DNA of 64,000 nucleotides from UBA4732 sp002404095 (GCA_036783645.1 DAIPWT010000010.1:1-64000), one strand, 5' to 3'; positions 25,199-35,005 are shown, counted from the first letter of the stretch. Made by a program: numbers and translations. Notes: generated from the sequence alone by a model not told the origin.

Positions 25199-27403
25199 AT
25201 GCGCATTTGGCCGGGCCGTCCATATCCTCTCGGGGCCACCTGGGACGGGGCGGGCGTCAACTTCGCCTTGTTCTCGGAACATGCCACCAAAGTGGAACTG
25301 TGTCTGTTTGATTCCGCCGATGCTCAAAAGGAATCGGAACCGCCGATTCCTTTGACGGAATACACCGACATGGTTTGGCACTGCTATTTACCGGACGTGC
25401 AGCCCGACCAACTCTACGGCTATCGTGTGCATGGACCGTATGAACCGGCCAACGGCCACCGTTTTAATCCGAAAAAGGTTCTCCTCGATCCCTACGCCAA
25501 GGCCATCGGCCGCGACTTGCGTTGGGACGACTCGCTGTTCGGCTATAAGATCGGCGACCCCAAGGCCGACCTCACGCCCGACGACCGCGACAGCGCGGCC
25601 TTCGCCCCGCTGGGGGCCGTGGTGGACGCCGCCTTCACCTGGGGCGACGACCGGCCGCCGCGCATCCCCTGGCACCAGACCCTTATTTACGAGCTGCACA
25701 TCAAGGGCTTCACCAAGCGGATGCCCGACGTGCCCGAAAAAATCCAAGGCACTTACGCCGGCGTTGCCTCCGAAGCCGCCATCCAACACTTACTCAGCCT
25801 CGGCGTGACGGCCGTCGAGTTGATGCCGGTCCACCATCACGTCGATGACCGCCATCTGCTGGAGATAGGCCTGACCAATTATTGGGGCTACAACACCCTG
25901 GCCTTTTTCGCCCCCGACACTCGCTACGCCGCGGGCGGGACTGCCCGGGAATCGGTGCATCAATTCAAAATGATGGTGCGCGGCCTGCATGCCGCCGGCC
26001 TCGAAGTCATTCTCGACGTGGTTTACAACCACACTGCCGAGGGCAACCAACTCGGGCCGACGCTGTCCATGCGCGGCGTCGATAACGCCTCGTATTATCG
26101 ACTGTCGCCGGAGGACAATCGCTACTACATGGATTTCACCGGCTGCGGCAACACGCTCAACATGGTCAACCCGCGCGTCTTGCAGCTCATCATGGATAGC
26201 CTGCGCTATTGGGTGCTGGAAATGCACGTGGACGGCTTCCGCTTTGACCTGGCGAGTACGCTAGCCCGCGAGCTTCACGCCGTCAATAAGCTGGGCGCTT
26301 TCTTCGACATTATCCAACAGGATCCGATACTGTCGCAAGCGAAGCTCATCGCCGAGCCGTGGGACGTGGGCGACGGCGGCTATCAGGTGGGCAACTTTCC
26401 CGTCCTCTGGACCGAATGGAACGGCAAGTACCGCGACAACGTCCGCCGCTTCTGGAAGGGCGACGGCGGTGTAGCGTCGGAGTTCGCCACCCGGCTTGCC
26501 GGCAGCAGCGACCTGTACGAGCAGGGCGGCCGGCTGCCGCACGCCAGCATCAACTTCGTCACTTGTCACGATGGTTTTACGGTGCAGGACCTCGTGAGTT
26601 ACAACGAGAAGCACAACGAGGCCAACGGCGAGGACAATAAAGACGGCTCCAGCGACAACCACAGCTGGAACGGCGGCGTCGAAGGACCGAGCGACGACTC
26701 GGTGATCAAGGCGTTGCGGGAGCGGCAAAAACGTAATATCATCGCCACGCTTTTCCTCTCGCAAGGGGTGCCGATGATCTGCGGCGGCGATGAGTTGGGC
26801 CATACGCAGAAAGGCAACAACAACGCCTATTGCCAGGATAACGATCTCACTTGGCTGACTTGGGAACTTAACCAGGAGCAGCAGGACTTCCTTGAGTTCG
26901 TCCGAAAGGCCGCGCGCATCTGGCGGGAGCAGCCGGTCTTCCAACGTCGCAAATTCTTCTTGGGCCGCACCATCCGCGGCTCGGGCGTCACCGACATTTC
27001 CTTCTTCGAGCCATCGGGCAAAGACATGTCGGACGAAGCCTGGAGTACCGGTTTCATCCGCTGCATGGGAGTGCGGCTTGCGGGCGACCTGATCGGCGAC
27101 GTGGACGAGCGCGGCGAAAAGATCGTGGGCGATACGCTTTTGCTGCTCCTTAACGCTCACTACGAACCGCTGCCTTTCGTGTTGCCGGCGGCCAAAGCGG
27201 GACAGCATTGGGAGCGCCTGCTGGACACGGCCGATCCGAAGGATACGTCCCAGGCTTGGAAGAACGGCGAGCCGTACCCGCTTAAGGAACGGTCGCTGGC
27301 GGTGCTGCGCACGCGCCTTCCCGAAGAGGCAGGCCAGACCACGTCCGCGAGTCAGGCGGATACGCTTTCCAAGGCGACGCACCGATTGCCGCAACCGTCG
27401 TGA
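25199..27403 (+). CDS. glgX: Glycogen debranching enzyme GlgX/TreX (isoamylase type)
   Basis: 734 aa. The N-terminal CBM48-like domain (YPLGATWDGAGVNFALFSEH) is followed by a GH13 subfamily 11 barrel. The key motifs are DVVYNHTAEGNQLGP, DGFRFDLAS (nucleophile Asp350), LIAEPWDVG (acid Glu386) and NFVTCHDGFTVQDLVSYNEK. It cleaves alpha-1,6 branches in glycogen or limit dextrins, releasing linear maltooligosaccharides for TreY. Length and motifs are complete. It sits between another debranching enzyme and treY on the same strand, the classic treX position in trehalose operons. Confidence 0.94.
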   Translation: MRIWPGRPYPLGATWDGAGVNFALFSEHATKVELCLFDSADAQKESEPPIPLTEYTDMVWHCYLPDVQPDQLYGYRVHGPYEPANGHRFNPKKVLLDPYAKAIGRDLRWDDSLFGYKIGDPKADLTPDDRDSAAFAPLGAVVDAAFTWGDDRPPRIPWHQTLIYELHIKGFTKRMPDVPEKIQGTYAGVASEAAIQHLLSLGVTAVELMPVHHHVDDRHLLEIGLTNYWGYNTLAFFAPDTRYAAGGTARESVHQFKMMVRGLHAAGLEVILDVVYNHTAEGNQLGPTLSMRGVDNASYYRLSPEDNRYYMDFTGCGNTLNMVNPRVLQLIMDSLRYWVLEMHVDGFRFDLASTLARELHAVNKLGAFFDIIQQDPILSQAKLIAEPWDVGDGGYQVGNFPVLWTEWNGKYRDNVRRFWKGDGGVASEFATRLAGSSDLYEQGGRLPHASINFVTCHDGFTVQDLVSYNEKHNEANGEDNKDGSSDNHSWNGGVEGPSDDSVIKALRERQKRNIIATLFLSQGVPMICGGDELGHTQKGNNNAYCQDNDLTWLTWELNQEQQDFLEFVRKAARIWREQPVFQRRKFFLGRTIRGSGVTDISFFEPSGKDMSDEAWSTGFIRCMGVRLAGDLIGDVDERGEKIVGDTLLLLLNAHYEPLPFVLPAAKAGQHWERLLDTADPKDTSQAWKNGEPYPLKERSLAVLRTRLPEEAGQTTSASQADTLSKATHRLPQPS

Positions 27404-27418
27404 CCGCGGCGGCGATGT

Positions 27419-27482
27419 CGTTTAGCCGCGACCCGAAGGGGAGCGCGGGGAGTCGCGCTCCCCTTCGGGTCGCGGCTAAACG
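27419..27482. repeat. Inverted repeat, TTAGCCGCGACCC family, copy 2
   Basis: 29-base perfect arms beginning CGTTTAGCCGCGACCCG around a 6-base loop, in the 114-base gap between glgX and treY. Almost identical to the element at 44741-44805. Confidence 0.92.
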
Positions 27483-27517
27483 AGTTTGCGGAACAGAATC
27501 CTAACGGTAGAAGCGCC

Positions 27518-30500
27518 ATGACGACGGACCCTCAAGTGGAAGCGAGCGACCAACTGCTGGCCGAAGTCGCGCACGAGGTCGCCCGTCGCCGCCTTCCGGA
27601 AGCGACTTACCGTCTACAGTTCCACAAAGGATTCACTTTCCGCGACGCCCGAGCTATCGTTCCGTACCTGCACGACCTGGGCATAACCCACTGCTACGCC
27701 TCGCCCTATTTGCAGTCGCGGCCCGGAAGTATGCACGGCTACGACATCACCAACCACCAAAAGCTCAACGCCGAGATCGGCACGGAAGAGGAATACGACG
27801 CCTGGGTCGCCGCTCTGCGCGAACACGGCATGGGCCACATCCTTGACGCCGTGCCCAACCACATGGGCGTCCTCGGCAACGAGAACCCGTGGTGGAATGA
27901 CGTGCTGGAGAACGGCCCGGCGTCGCCTTACGCCGCCTATTTCGACATTGCCTGGCAGTCGTCGCCGCGTCCGGAGTTGCAAAACCGGCTCCTCGTCCCC
28001 ATCCTCGGCGACGCCTACGGCCAGGCGCTCGAATCGCAGCAAATCCGCCTCGGGTTCGCCGACGGCGCTTTTACGATCCATTATTTCGACAACAGTTTGC
28101 CCGTTGCCCCGTGCAGTTACGAGTTGATCCTGAGCCGGCGAACCGACGAGCTGAAGGCGGCGCTCGGCGAGGACTCGCCGCCGATGCTGGAATACCTCAG
28201 CATCCTGAGCGCCGTGGGCCACATACCGGGGCGCATCGACGCCGACTCCGCCAAGGTCGCCGAGCGCCAGCGCGAGAAAGAAGTCGTCAAGCGGCGGCTC
28301 GCGGCTTTGACGGCCGAAAATGATAAAGTCCGGGAATTCATCGAGCAGACCGTCGCCCTTTTCAACGGCAAGCAGGGAGAGGCGGCCAGCTTCGACTTGC
28401 TGGATAAACTGCTCGACGCGCAAGCGTACCGTCTTTCGTACTGGCGCGTCGCTTCCGACGAAATCAACTACCGCCGCTTCTTCGACATCAACGAGCTGGC
28501 GGCCCTGAGCATGGAACGGCCAGAAGTATTTGATGCGACGCACGACTTGATCTTCCGCTTCCTGCGCGAAGGCAAGATTGACGGCCTGCGCATCGACCAT
28601 CCCGATGGGCTGTACGACCCCAAACAGTATCTGCAAAGGCTGCAACGACGCTTTGTCCTGGAACTTGCCCACAACGCATACGACTCCCGATCGGACTTGC
28701 AAACCTCGCCGTGGGAAGAAGTGCGCGAGAAGCTCCGCGAACAATTGGACGAAATTGGTCCGGATAGTCCACTATGGCGACCGCTGTACGTCGTCGTGGA
28801 GAAAATCCTTGGGCCGGGCGAGCCGCTGCCGCCGGACTGGCCGGTTTACGGCACGAGCGGCTATGAGTTCATTAACGCCGTCAACGACTTGTTCGTAGAC
28901 CCCGAAAACGCCCAAGCCTTTACGCGCCTTTATTACGACTGGGGCGAGGTCGATCCGATCTTCGCCGTGACGGTCCGTCAGAAAAAGACGCTCACGCTGC
29001 AAGTCTCGCTGTCGAGCGAACTGCAGATGCTGGCCTTTCAGCTCGACCGGCTGGCGCAGAAGAATCGTTGGTCGCGCGACTTCACGCTTCACAGCCTGCG
29101 CCATGCCCTGCGTGAGGCGGCGGCCTATTTCCCTGTTTACCGATCCTATATATCGGAAGAAGGCGTTTCGGACCGTGATCGTCGTTACGTCATCGCGGCG
29201 GTCAACCGGGCCAAACGCGCCAACCCGGCCATCACCGCGTCGCTGTTCCACTTCGTGCGCGACATGCTATTGCTGCATTATCCGGAGACGGCGACCGAAG
29301 AAGAGCGGACGGAGCAGCGGCGTTTCGCCGGCAAGTTCCAGCAGGTGACGGCCCCGGTGATGGCCAAGGGCGTCGAGGACACGGCGTTCTACATTTACAA
29401 CCGGCTGGCGTCTCTGAACGAAGTCGGCGGCGACCCTAGCCATTTTGGCGCGGCGCCGGGCGACCTCCATCGCTTCTTCCAGGATCGACAGGCCCAGTGG
29501 CCGTTCGCGTTGTCGCCACTGGCGACGCACGACACCAAGCGTGGCGAAGACACGCGCGCCCGCCTAAACGTACTCTCGGAAATCCCCGACGAGTGGCGCG
29601 AGCGCCTGGCCCGTTGGCGCGAGCTGAACGAAACGTATCGCATCCAGATCGAGGATGATTTGGCGCCGGACCTGAACGAACAATACTTGCTTTACCAGAC
29701 CTTAATTGGGGCATGGCCTCTTGAGGCCCAGTCGGCGGAGGAGGCCGTCGAATTCGTGGGCCGCATTCAGGCGTACATGCTCAAGGCCGTCCATGAGGCC
29801 AAAGTCCACACCAGTTGGGTCAACCCCAACAAGGCTTATGACGATGGCGTGCTGGAGTTTGTAGCGCGTATTTTGGACGAGAAGGCCAACGGACCATTCC
29901 TTCGAGATTTCCGGGCATTGCAGAGTCGAATAAGCCATTATGGGTTGTTCAACAGCCTATCGCAGACCCTGTTGCGCCTTATGGCGCCAGGCGCGCCCGA
30001 CTCCTACCAGGGCACGGAATTATGGGATTTCAACCTGGTCGATCCCGACAACCGCCGGCCCGTGGACTACGCAAAACGCCAGGAAATGCTTGGGACGCTG
30101 AGGAAGCGTATCGAGATGGACGGCGAAAACTTGTGCGGATTGGCGCGCGAATTGGTCGAGGCGCGACAAGACGGACGGATCAAACTGTACGTCACCCACC
30201 GCGCCTTGCAGTGCCGACGCGAGCCCCCGGGCCTCTTCGCCGATGGCGCGTACACGCCGTTGGAGGTCGATGGGCCGCGGAAAGATCACGCCTTTGGATT
30301 TGCGCGTAATAAAGAGGGAAAATGGGCCTTGGTAGTTGTGCCGCGATTCATGACGCGATTGGCGCCTACGACGGATTCGTTGCCAACGGGCCGTGTATGG
30401 GAAGAGACGACGTTGCGCCTGCCGGAGACGGGATCGGCAAGTCGTTGGCGGAACATCTTCACGGGCGAGGTGCTTACTCCGTCGGACGGCCAGCCGCTGG

Positions 30501-30565
30501 CGCTGCCGCTGAAAGCAGTGTTCGCGCATTTCCCATTGGCATTACTGGTCGGAGAAGACGGTTGA
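27518..30565 (+). CDS. treY: Malto-oligosyltrehalose synthase
   Basis: 1015 aa, somewhat longer than many TreY proteins. N-terminal motifs are typical: ATYRLQFHKGFTFRDARAIV, YASPYLQSRPGSMHGYD and ILDAVPNHMGV with NPWWNDVLENGP. The catalytic region has IDGLRIDHPDGLYDP (Asp about 360), and the C-terminal half has QVTAPVMAKGVEDTAFYIYN, LATHDTKRGEDTRARL and PGAPDSYQGTELWDFNLVDP. It isomerises the reducing-end alpha-1,4 link of maltooligosaccharides to alpha,alpha-1,1, the substrate for TreZ. It closes the trehalose cluster. Confidence 0.95.
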   Translation: MTTDPQVEASDQLLAEVAHEVARRRLPEATYRLQFHKGFTFRDARAIVPYLHDLGITHCYASPYLQSRPGSMHGYDITNHQKLNAEIGTEEEYDAWVAALREHGMGHILDAVPNHMGVLGNENPWWNDVLENGPASPYAAYFDIAWQSSPRPELQNRLLVPILGDAYGQALESQQIRLGFADGAFTIHYFDNSLPVAPCSYELILSRRTDELKAALGEDSPPMLEYLSILSAVGHIPGRIDADSAKVAERQREKEVVKRRLAALTAENDKVREFIEQTVALFNGKQGEAASFDLLDKLLDAQAYRLSYWRVASDEINYRRFFDINELAALSMERPEVFDATHDLIFRFLREGKIDGLRIDHPDGLYDPKQYLQRLQRRFVLELAHNAYDSRSDLQTSPWEEVREKLREQLDEIGPDSPLWRPLYVVVEKILGPGEPLPPDWPVYGTSGYEFINAVNDLFVDPENAQAFTRLYYDWGEVDPIFAVTVRQKKTLTLQVSLSSELQMLAFQLDRLAQKNRWSRDFTLHSLRHALREAAAYFPVYRSYISEEGVSDRDRRYVIAAVNRAKRANPAITASLFHFVRDMLLLHYPETATEEERTEQRRFAGKFQQVTAPVMAKGVEDTAFYIYNRLASLNEVGGDPSHFGAAPGDLHRFFQDRQAQWPFALSPLATHDTKRGEDTRARLNVLSEIPDEWRERLARWRELNETYRIQIEDDLAPDLNEQYLLYQTLIGAWPLEAQSAEEAVEFVGRIQAYMLKAVHEAKVHTSWVNPNKAYDDGVLEFVARILDEKANGPFLRDFRALQSRISHYGLFNSLSQTLLRLMAPGAPDSYQGTELWDFNLVDPDNRRPVDYAKRQEMLGTLRKRIEMDGENLCGLARELVEARQDGRIKLYVTHRALQCRREPPGLFADGAYTPLEVDGPRKDHAFGFARNKEGKWALVVVPRFMTRLAPTTDSLPTGRVWEETTLRLPETGSASRWRNIFTGEVLTPSDGQPLALPLKAVFAHFPLALLVGEDG

Positions 30566-30579
30566 AACAGAGCCTCGCA

Positions 30580-30609
30580 CCCCGGGCGAACGTACTCGTG
30601 AGTCCGGGG
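30580..30609. repeat. Degenerate CCCCGGG...CGTACTCGTGA palindrome
   Basis: A short copy of the element family at 41874-42017 and 62655-62684: CCCCGGGCGAACGTACTCGT with a matching GTCCGGGG end. It lies after treY in the 182-base convergent gap before the enzyme I gene. No other structure is clear in that gap. Confidence 0.6.
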
Positions 30610-30747
30610 GCGACAATCCCCGCCTCACCTCTTTCGCTCCATCGCCGCCCTCGTCAGAATGGCGCTCTTCGGCTCGTGCAGCCGGCGCAGATAGTCGCCG
30701 GCCACGTCATGCCGTTCGCCGGGGCATTCCCCATGCTGGACTCAGTA

Positions 30748-33003
30748 TCACGCGCCCCGCCGCCATTCCACCAGCAACTTGCGCACCTCCGCCGATGTAC
30801 GCCGGCATAACAAATCTGCACTCACCCCCGCAATTCTCGTCGGATTTACCGCGAATACCGCCTGCCGGATCGCCAGCCATTGGGTCACTGGTACGCTCAA
30901 CGAATCCACGCCCAGCGCCGCCAGCGCGATCGACCCAAGGGGGTCGGCCGCCATCTCGCCGCACACCGACACCGGCCGATCCGCCGCCCGCGCCGCCGTG
31001 ATCACGCCGTCCAGCACGCGCAACAGGCCGGGATGCAGCGGGTCCATCTGCGCGGCCGCCGCCGGATCGTCGCGGTCCAGACCCAGCGCCGACGCCGAAA
31101 GGTCGTTCGTGCCCAGCGCGAAGAAAGCGGTTCGCGGCGCCCAATCGCTTACCAGCGGCGCCGCCGCCGCCGTCTCGATCATCAGACCGAACGGCACGTC
31201 CGCCGCGAACTCCAATCCTTCGCTCGTCAGCTCGTCGCGCGCCGAGGCCGCCGTTTCCACCACGAAATCTACAATTTCACTCCGCGTTACCAGGGGAATC
31301 AGGATACGCGCCGGCCCTTGCGTAGCCGCGCGCAGGATAGCCCGCACCTGTTCGTGAAAAAGTTGGCGCAACGGCAGCGACTCCAGCACCAGCCGCCAAT
31401 CATAGGACCGCGCCGCCGACGTACCGAGCCGGCCATACGCCGCCACCTTATCCGGCCGCAAGTCGAAGGTGCGGATCGTCACGGGCCGGCCGTCCATCCG
31501 GCGGAGCAGCTTGCGGTAAATGCTGACCTGCTCGTCCTCAGTCGGCAAGGTGCGCCGCGCCAGAAACAGGAATTCGCTACGGTACAGCCCCACGCCACCG
31601 GCGCCCATCGCCACGGCCGGCCCCGCCTCCGCGAGCAAATTGAGGTTCACGTCCACGCGCGGCAGCCCGATCGGCGTCGGCACAGGCGGCGACGCCTTCG
31701 GCGCGGCGACGACGGCCGCGATGGTTTCCGAAGGGGCGTCAAGCGTCACTTCGCCCGTCGTGCCGTCCACGCGCAGCCGTCGGCCGGGGTGCAGCAGCCG
31801 CGAGAAGCCGACAACTTGGCCGACCATCGGCACGCCAAGGCTGCGCGCCAGGATGGCGGCGTGACTTTGCGGCCCGCCGTGTTCCACGACGACCGCCGCC
31901 AGTCGTTCCAGGTCGGCCGAGAACAGCTCCATCACGGAAGCCTCGCGCGACACCAATACTTGCCGCTCGCCGGCCCCGTCCGCCGTCTGACGAGGCCGCA
32001 GCCGCCATAAAACGCGGTAAAACACATCTTTTATATCGTAGACTCGTTCCTGGAAGAACGGCGTCGAGAGTTTTTGAAAAGCCGCCACGTATTTGTCGAG
32101 CGTGTCGAGCAGGGCGGCTTCCGCCGTGGCCCCGGCGTTGATATAGCCTTCGAGGTCGCGCTCGATGGAGCGGTCTTGCAGGATCATCAATTGGGCGTGC
32201 AGGATGGCGCCGTGGTCTTCGCCAACCAACTCCGAGATGCGCTGGCTGAGGCGGACGATCTCCTCGCGGGCTTCCTCCAGCGCCGCGTTCAAGCGGCGCC
32301 GTTCGTTTTCCGGGTCGGCGCTCTTGCGCGGCACGGTCTGGCGCCATTCGTCGAAGTCCCCTGCAATATAGGCGTCGCCGACTCCGACGCCGGGGCTGAG
32401 GGCCGTCCCACGCAGGATTGAGGTTGCATCCTCTTCGGCCGGCGGCGGCGGCGCGGAGGGCGGTTCATTGGCGGCGGCGGAGGCCAACTCGAGTAGGTGG
32501 GCGTCGCCGACGAGCGAGGCGACCTGGGCGGCCACCGTGACCAACATGCGGATTTCGTTCTGGGTAAAAGTACGCGGCTCCATGGTCTGCACCACGAGCA
32601 CGCCTTGCAATTCGCCGCCCTCGACGAGCGGTACGCCGAGAAAGGAGTGGTAGGGGTCTTCGCCGGCCTCGGGGAAGTATTTGAAGCGAGGGTGGCTAAA
32701 AGCGTCGGGGACCATGACTGGCGCCATCTTCTCCGCGGTCAGCCCGGTGAGTCCTTCGTCGATGCGCATGCGCACCCGGCCAACGCTTTCGCTTTTGAGG
32801 CCGACGGTGGCGCTGAGGACGAGTTCGCCTTTTTCCGCGTTGAGGACGTACACGGAACAGACGGCGGTTTTGAATCGGCCCTGGATGAGGCGGACGGTGT
32901 TGAACAGGGTTTCGCTGGGGTCGTGGCTGTGCGCCACCAACATGCTGATCTCTTCGAGCGTCAGCAGCAGCGAACTTTCGTAACTGGCGCCGGCCTGGGT
33001 CAT
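30748..33003 (-). CDS. ptsP: GAF domain-PTS enzyme I fusion (PtsP/EI-Ntr-like)
   Basis: About 751 aa. An N-terminal GAF domain (about 10-170; DEGLTGLTAEKMAPVMVPD) is joined by a Pro-rich linker to a PEP-utilising enzyme. The phospho-His motif is EHGGPQSHAAILARSLGVPM (His about 378), and the C-terminal PEP site has the catalytic Cys in VSVCGEMAADP. The C-terminal barrel is present, but two usual motifs are changed: GGVGLYRSEFLF is preceded by GAG rather than GAEG, and the usual GGDK reads RPDK in RTFDLRPDK. PtsP phosphorylates NPr in nitrogen-linked PTS signalling; no HPr/NPr or EIIA gene is seen here. Start at the ATG at 33003, with AGGAGG 13 bases upstream. Confidence 0.85.
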   Translation of the reverse strand: MTQAGASYESSLLLTLEEISMLVAHSHDPSETLFNTVRLIQGRFKTAVCSVYVLNAEKGELVLSATVGLKSESVGRVRMRIDEGLTGLTAEKMAPVMVPDAFSHPRFKYFPEAGEDPYHSFLGVPLVEGGELQGVLVVQTMEPRTFTQNEIRMLVTVAAQVASLVGDAHLLELASAAANEPPSAPPPPAEEDATSILRGTALSPGVGVGDAYIAGDFDEWRQTVPRKSADPENERRRLNAALEEAREEIVRLSQRISELVGEDHGAILHAQLMILQDRSIERDLEGYINAGATAEAALLDTLDKYVAAFQKLSTPFFQERVYDIKDVFYRVLWRLRPRQTADGAGERQVLVSREASVMELFSADLERLAAVVVEHGGPQSHAAILARSLGVPMVGQVVGFSRLLHPGRRLRVDGTTGEVTLDAPSETIAAVVAAPKASPPVPTPIGLPRVDVNLNLLAEAGPAVAMGAGGVGLYRSEFLFLARRTLPTEDEQVSIYRKLLRRMDGRPVTIRTFDLRPDKVAAYGRLGTSAARSYDWRLVLESLPLRQLFHEQVRAILRAATQGPARILIPLVTRSEIVDFVVETAASARDELTSEGLEFAADVPFGLMIETAAAAPLVSDWAPRTAFFALGTNDLSASALGLDRDDPAAAAQMDPLHPGLLRVLDGVITAARAADRPVSVCGEMAADPLGSIALAALGVDSLSVPVTQWLAIRQAVFAVNPTRIAGVSADLLCRRTSAEVRKLLVEWRRGA

Positions 33004-33084
33004 GGTTTCTAGCAAGCCTCCTGCTGCTAGGATTATGAATCTGGTCGTCGTCCGGCGACCAAAAGGCGGCGCGTGTCTTAATTT

Positions 33085-33150
33085 GTCCTATAAGTCTTAT
33101 CAGTCCTATAAGTCTTATGGGACTGATAAGACTTATAGGACTTATAGGAC
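33085..33150. repeat. AT-rich inverted repeat, CCTATAAGTCTTAT family, copy 2
   Basis: It begins GTCCTATAAGTCTTATCAGT and ends with matching GGACTTATAGGAC. Several CCTATAAGTC units are arranged in both directions, so several alternative folds are possible. It lies between the small gene at 33173 and ptsP. Confidence 0.85.
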
Positions 33151-33172
33151 GCTATCTTAAACTTGGGTTTTG

Positions 33173-33550
33173 TCATTCCGCGTAGTAGGCGACGATGGCG
33201 CTGATGCGGTTGACGGCTTTGCGTTGGCTGACGTTGTAATTGCTGGAGATGTCCGCGGCCGCGGCTTGAACGGCCTGATGTTCGATGATTTCCAGAGGTA
33301 TGCCCTGTTCGGCGGCCTCGACGCGCAGGCCGGGGGAGCTTAACACGAGGACCGCCCCATGGACGGCGACGGCCGCTTCCAATTCCGGCACCCCCTGATT
33401 GGCCAACCAGGTGTATTGCTGCTGAAGAAGGGTTTCAAATCGGCGCGAGAACTGGTCGTCGTCCAGTTCACCCGAACGGTAACGCCGCAGCTGGCGGTTG
33501 AGCCGCTGGGCCAGACGGGGCAGGACAATGTCCATCAGCTCTCTGCTCAT
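33173..33550 (-). CDS. Hypothetical helical protein, 125 aa
   Basis: I do not recognise a family. The protein is largely helical (MDIVLPRLAQRLNRQLRRYR, FSRRFETLLQQQYTWLANQ) with no membrane segment and ends in a conserved-looking NYNVSQRKAVNRISAIVAYY. It lies upstream of ptsP on the same strand with a 169-base gap containing an AT-rich hairpin, so co-transcription is possible but not certain. Coding potential looks real: regular codon use and no competing frame. Function unknown. Confidence 0.65.
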   Translation of the reverse strand: MSRELMDIVLPRLAQRLNRQLRRYRSGELDDDQFSRRFETLLQQQYTWLANQGVPELEAAVAVHGAVLVLSSPGLRVEAAEQGIPLEIIEHQAVQAAAADISSNYNVSQRKAVNRISAIVAYYAE

Positions 33551-33800
33551 GGCAACCCCTCAGAGATGCGGCGAGCCGCCGGGTTTATCCCGGCGGAAGG
33601 GCGTCCTGCCGGCGTCCCCACGGCGAGTGGCGGAGCGATTTCCCTTCCCTGATTGTAGGGCGTAGCAAGGCCATAGGCAAAATCCTTTTCCCGTTAACAA
33701 GCGCCGACGGCCGGAAAATGCGCGAACGCGCCGTAGGCAACGATCCTTCCAGCCCCTTCCCCTTGCAATACGCCGTCACGCGCCCTAAAAAACAAGTTCG

Positions 33801-33925
33801 CCCTCGTTCCCACGCTCTGCGTGGGAACGCGCGTCGGGACGCTCTGCGTCCCGTCCCCTGTGGACACTAGGCGCGACGCAGAGCGTCGCGTCCTTGCGTT
33901 CCCACGCAGAGCGTGGGAACGAGGG
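33801..33925. repeat. Composite palindrome, GTTCCCACGCTCTGCGTGGGAAC family, copy 2
   Basis: The ends CCCTCGTTCCCAC and GTGGGAACGAGGG pair, with inner GGGACGCTCTGCGTCCC and GACGCAGAGCGTC blocks. It is a relative of the element at 16534. It lies just upstream of the ABC ATPase start and makes a false 51-residue N-terminal extension if read through. The rest of 33551-33800 shows no gene, only a half copy of the GCGAGCCGCCGGGTTTATCC repeat near 33573. Confidence 0.85.
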
Positions 33926-33973
33926 TGGCTTTTTTTGCCTCGCCATAAGGCCGCAGCCGGGTTGACACGAACC

Positions 33974-35005
33974 ATGATCCACGTCGAACGACTGACCAAA
34001 TACTTCGGCAACGTCCTGGCCGTCAGCAACGTCAGTTTCCAGGTCGAAAAGAACGAGATCGTCGGCCTGCTCGGCAACAACGGCGCCGGCAAGACCACGA
34101 TCATGCGCATCCTCACCACCTATTTGCCGGCGTCCAGCGGCGTCGTCAAGGTGGATGGATTTGACGTGATGAAAGACTCGCTGGAAGTCCGCAAACGCAT
34201 CGGCTACCTGCCGGAGAGTATTCCGCTCTATGGCGAAATGCGCGTCGATGAATATCTCGATTACCGGGCCAAGATTAAGGGCGTCGAGCGCCACCGTCGG
34301 CCGGGGCGCGTCGCCTACTGCATCGACCGCTGCCGGTTGGAGGGCGTGCGCCGCGCCTTGCTCGGTACGCTGTCGAAGGGCTTCCGCCAGCGCGTCGGTT
34401 TGGCCGACACTCTGATCGCTGATCCGCCCCTGCTGATCCTCGATGAGCCGACCGACGGCCTTGACCCCGGCCAAAAGCAGGAAACGCTCGGTATGTTGCG
34501 CGAGCTGGGTCAGAATCACACCATCATGCTGTCGTCCCACTTGCTGACCGAGGTGGAGACGATCGCCCAACGCGTCATCATCCTTCGCCGTGGACACTTG
34601 GGTTTAGCGAAAAAACTTTCCGAGTTGGAAGCCGACGCGGTGATCGTATTGGAAGTACGCGGGCCGGCCGATCAGGTGTTGCACGCTCTTCGCGGCGTGG
34701 ACGGCGTGACCGAGGCGACGAGTCGCAATCTCGGCGACGGGCTGAACGCTTACGAAGTGCGTACCCGGCATTCGGCGGACTTGCGCGAACAGATTTTCCG
34801 TGTGGTGGCGAACAATAACTGGGCCGTACGCCGGCTCGACCTGCGGCGCCGTGGGCTTCAGGACCGCTGGAACGAGATCAACAATCAGGACGACGCCGCG
34901 CTGCAAACGTCGGTCGCGCCCGTGCCGGCCGTGGGCGCCGGCTCGGTGAACCCAAAGGGGCAATCCATAGTGGGCGACTCGCTCCGCGAGTCGCTTGGGC
35001 CTTAA
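33974..35005 (+). CDS. ABC transporter ATPase, Gld-like system
   Basis: 343 aa. Motifs: Walker A LLGNNGAGKTT (about 33-43), signature LSKGFRQRVGLADTL, Walker B LLILDEPTDGLDPGQ, and the switch His in IMLSSHLLTEVE. The C-terminal 100 residues form a separate regulatory domain typical of ABC-2 export ATPases. It should power the permease encoded next. The ATG at 33974 was chosen because upstream in-frame sequence is repeat DNA. The last residues (about SIVGDSLRESLGP) are encoded by the left arm of a palindrome (34971-35059), so the natural C-terminus was probably altered by that element. Confidence 0.9.
   Translation: MIHVERLTKYFGNVLAVSNVSFQVEKNEIVGLLGNNGAGKTTIMRILTTYLPASSGVVKVDGFDVMKDSLEVRKRIGYLPESIPLYGEMRVDEYLDYRAKIKGVERHRRPGRVAYCIDRCRLEGVRRALLGTLSKGFRQRVGLADTLIADPPLLILDEPTDGLDPGQKQETLGMLRELGQNHTIMLSSHLLTEVETIAQRVIILRRGHLGLAKKLSELEADAVIVLEVRGPADQVLHALRGVDGVTEATSRNLGDGLNAYEVRTRHSADLREQIFRVVANNNWAVRRLDLRRRGLQDRWNEINNQDDAALQTSVAPVPAVGAGSVNPKGQSIVGDSLRESLGP

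Noticed and set aside
26261..27394. 377-aa antisense frame over glgX
   Set aside because: Typical high-G+C shadow; the sense strand encodes intact GlgX motifs.
33821..33973. N-terminal extension of the Gld-like ATPase containing FPRRAWERG
   Set aside because: Entirely repeat DNA; the natural ABC N-terminus begins at the ATG at 33974.
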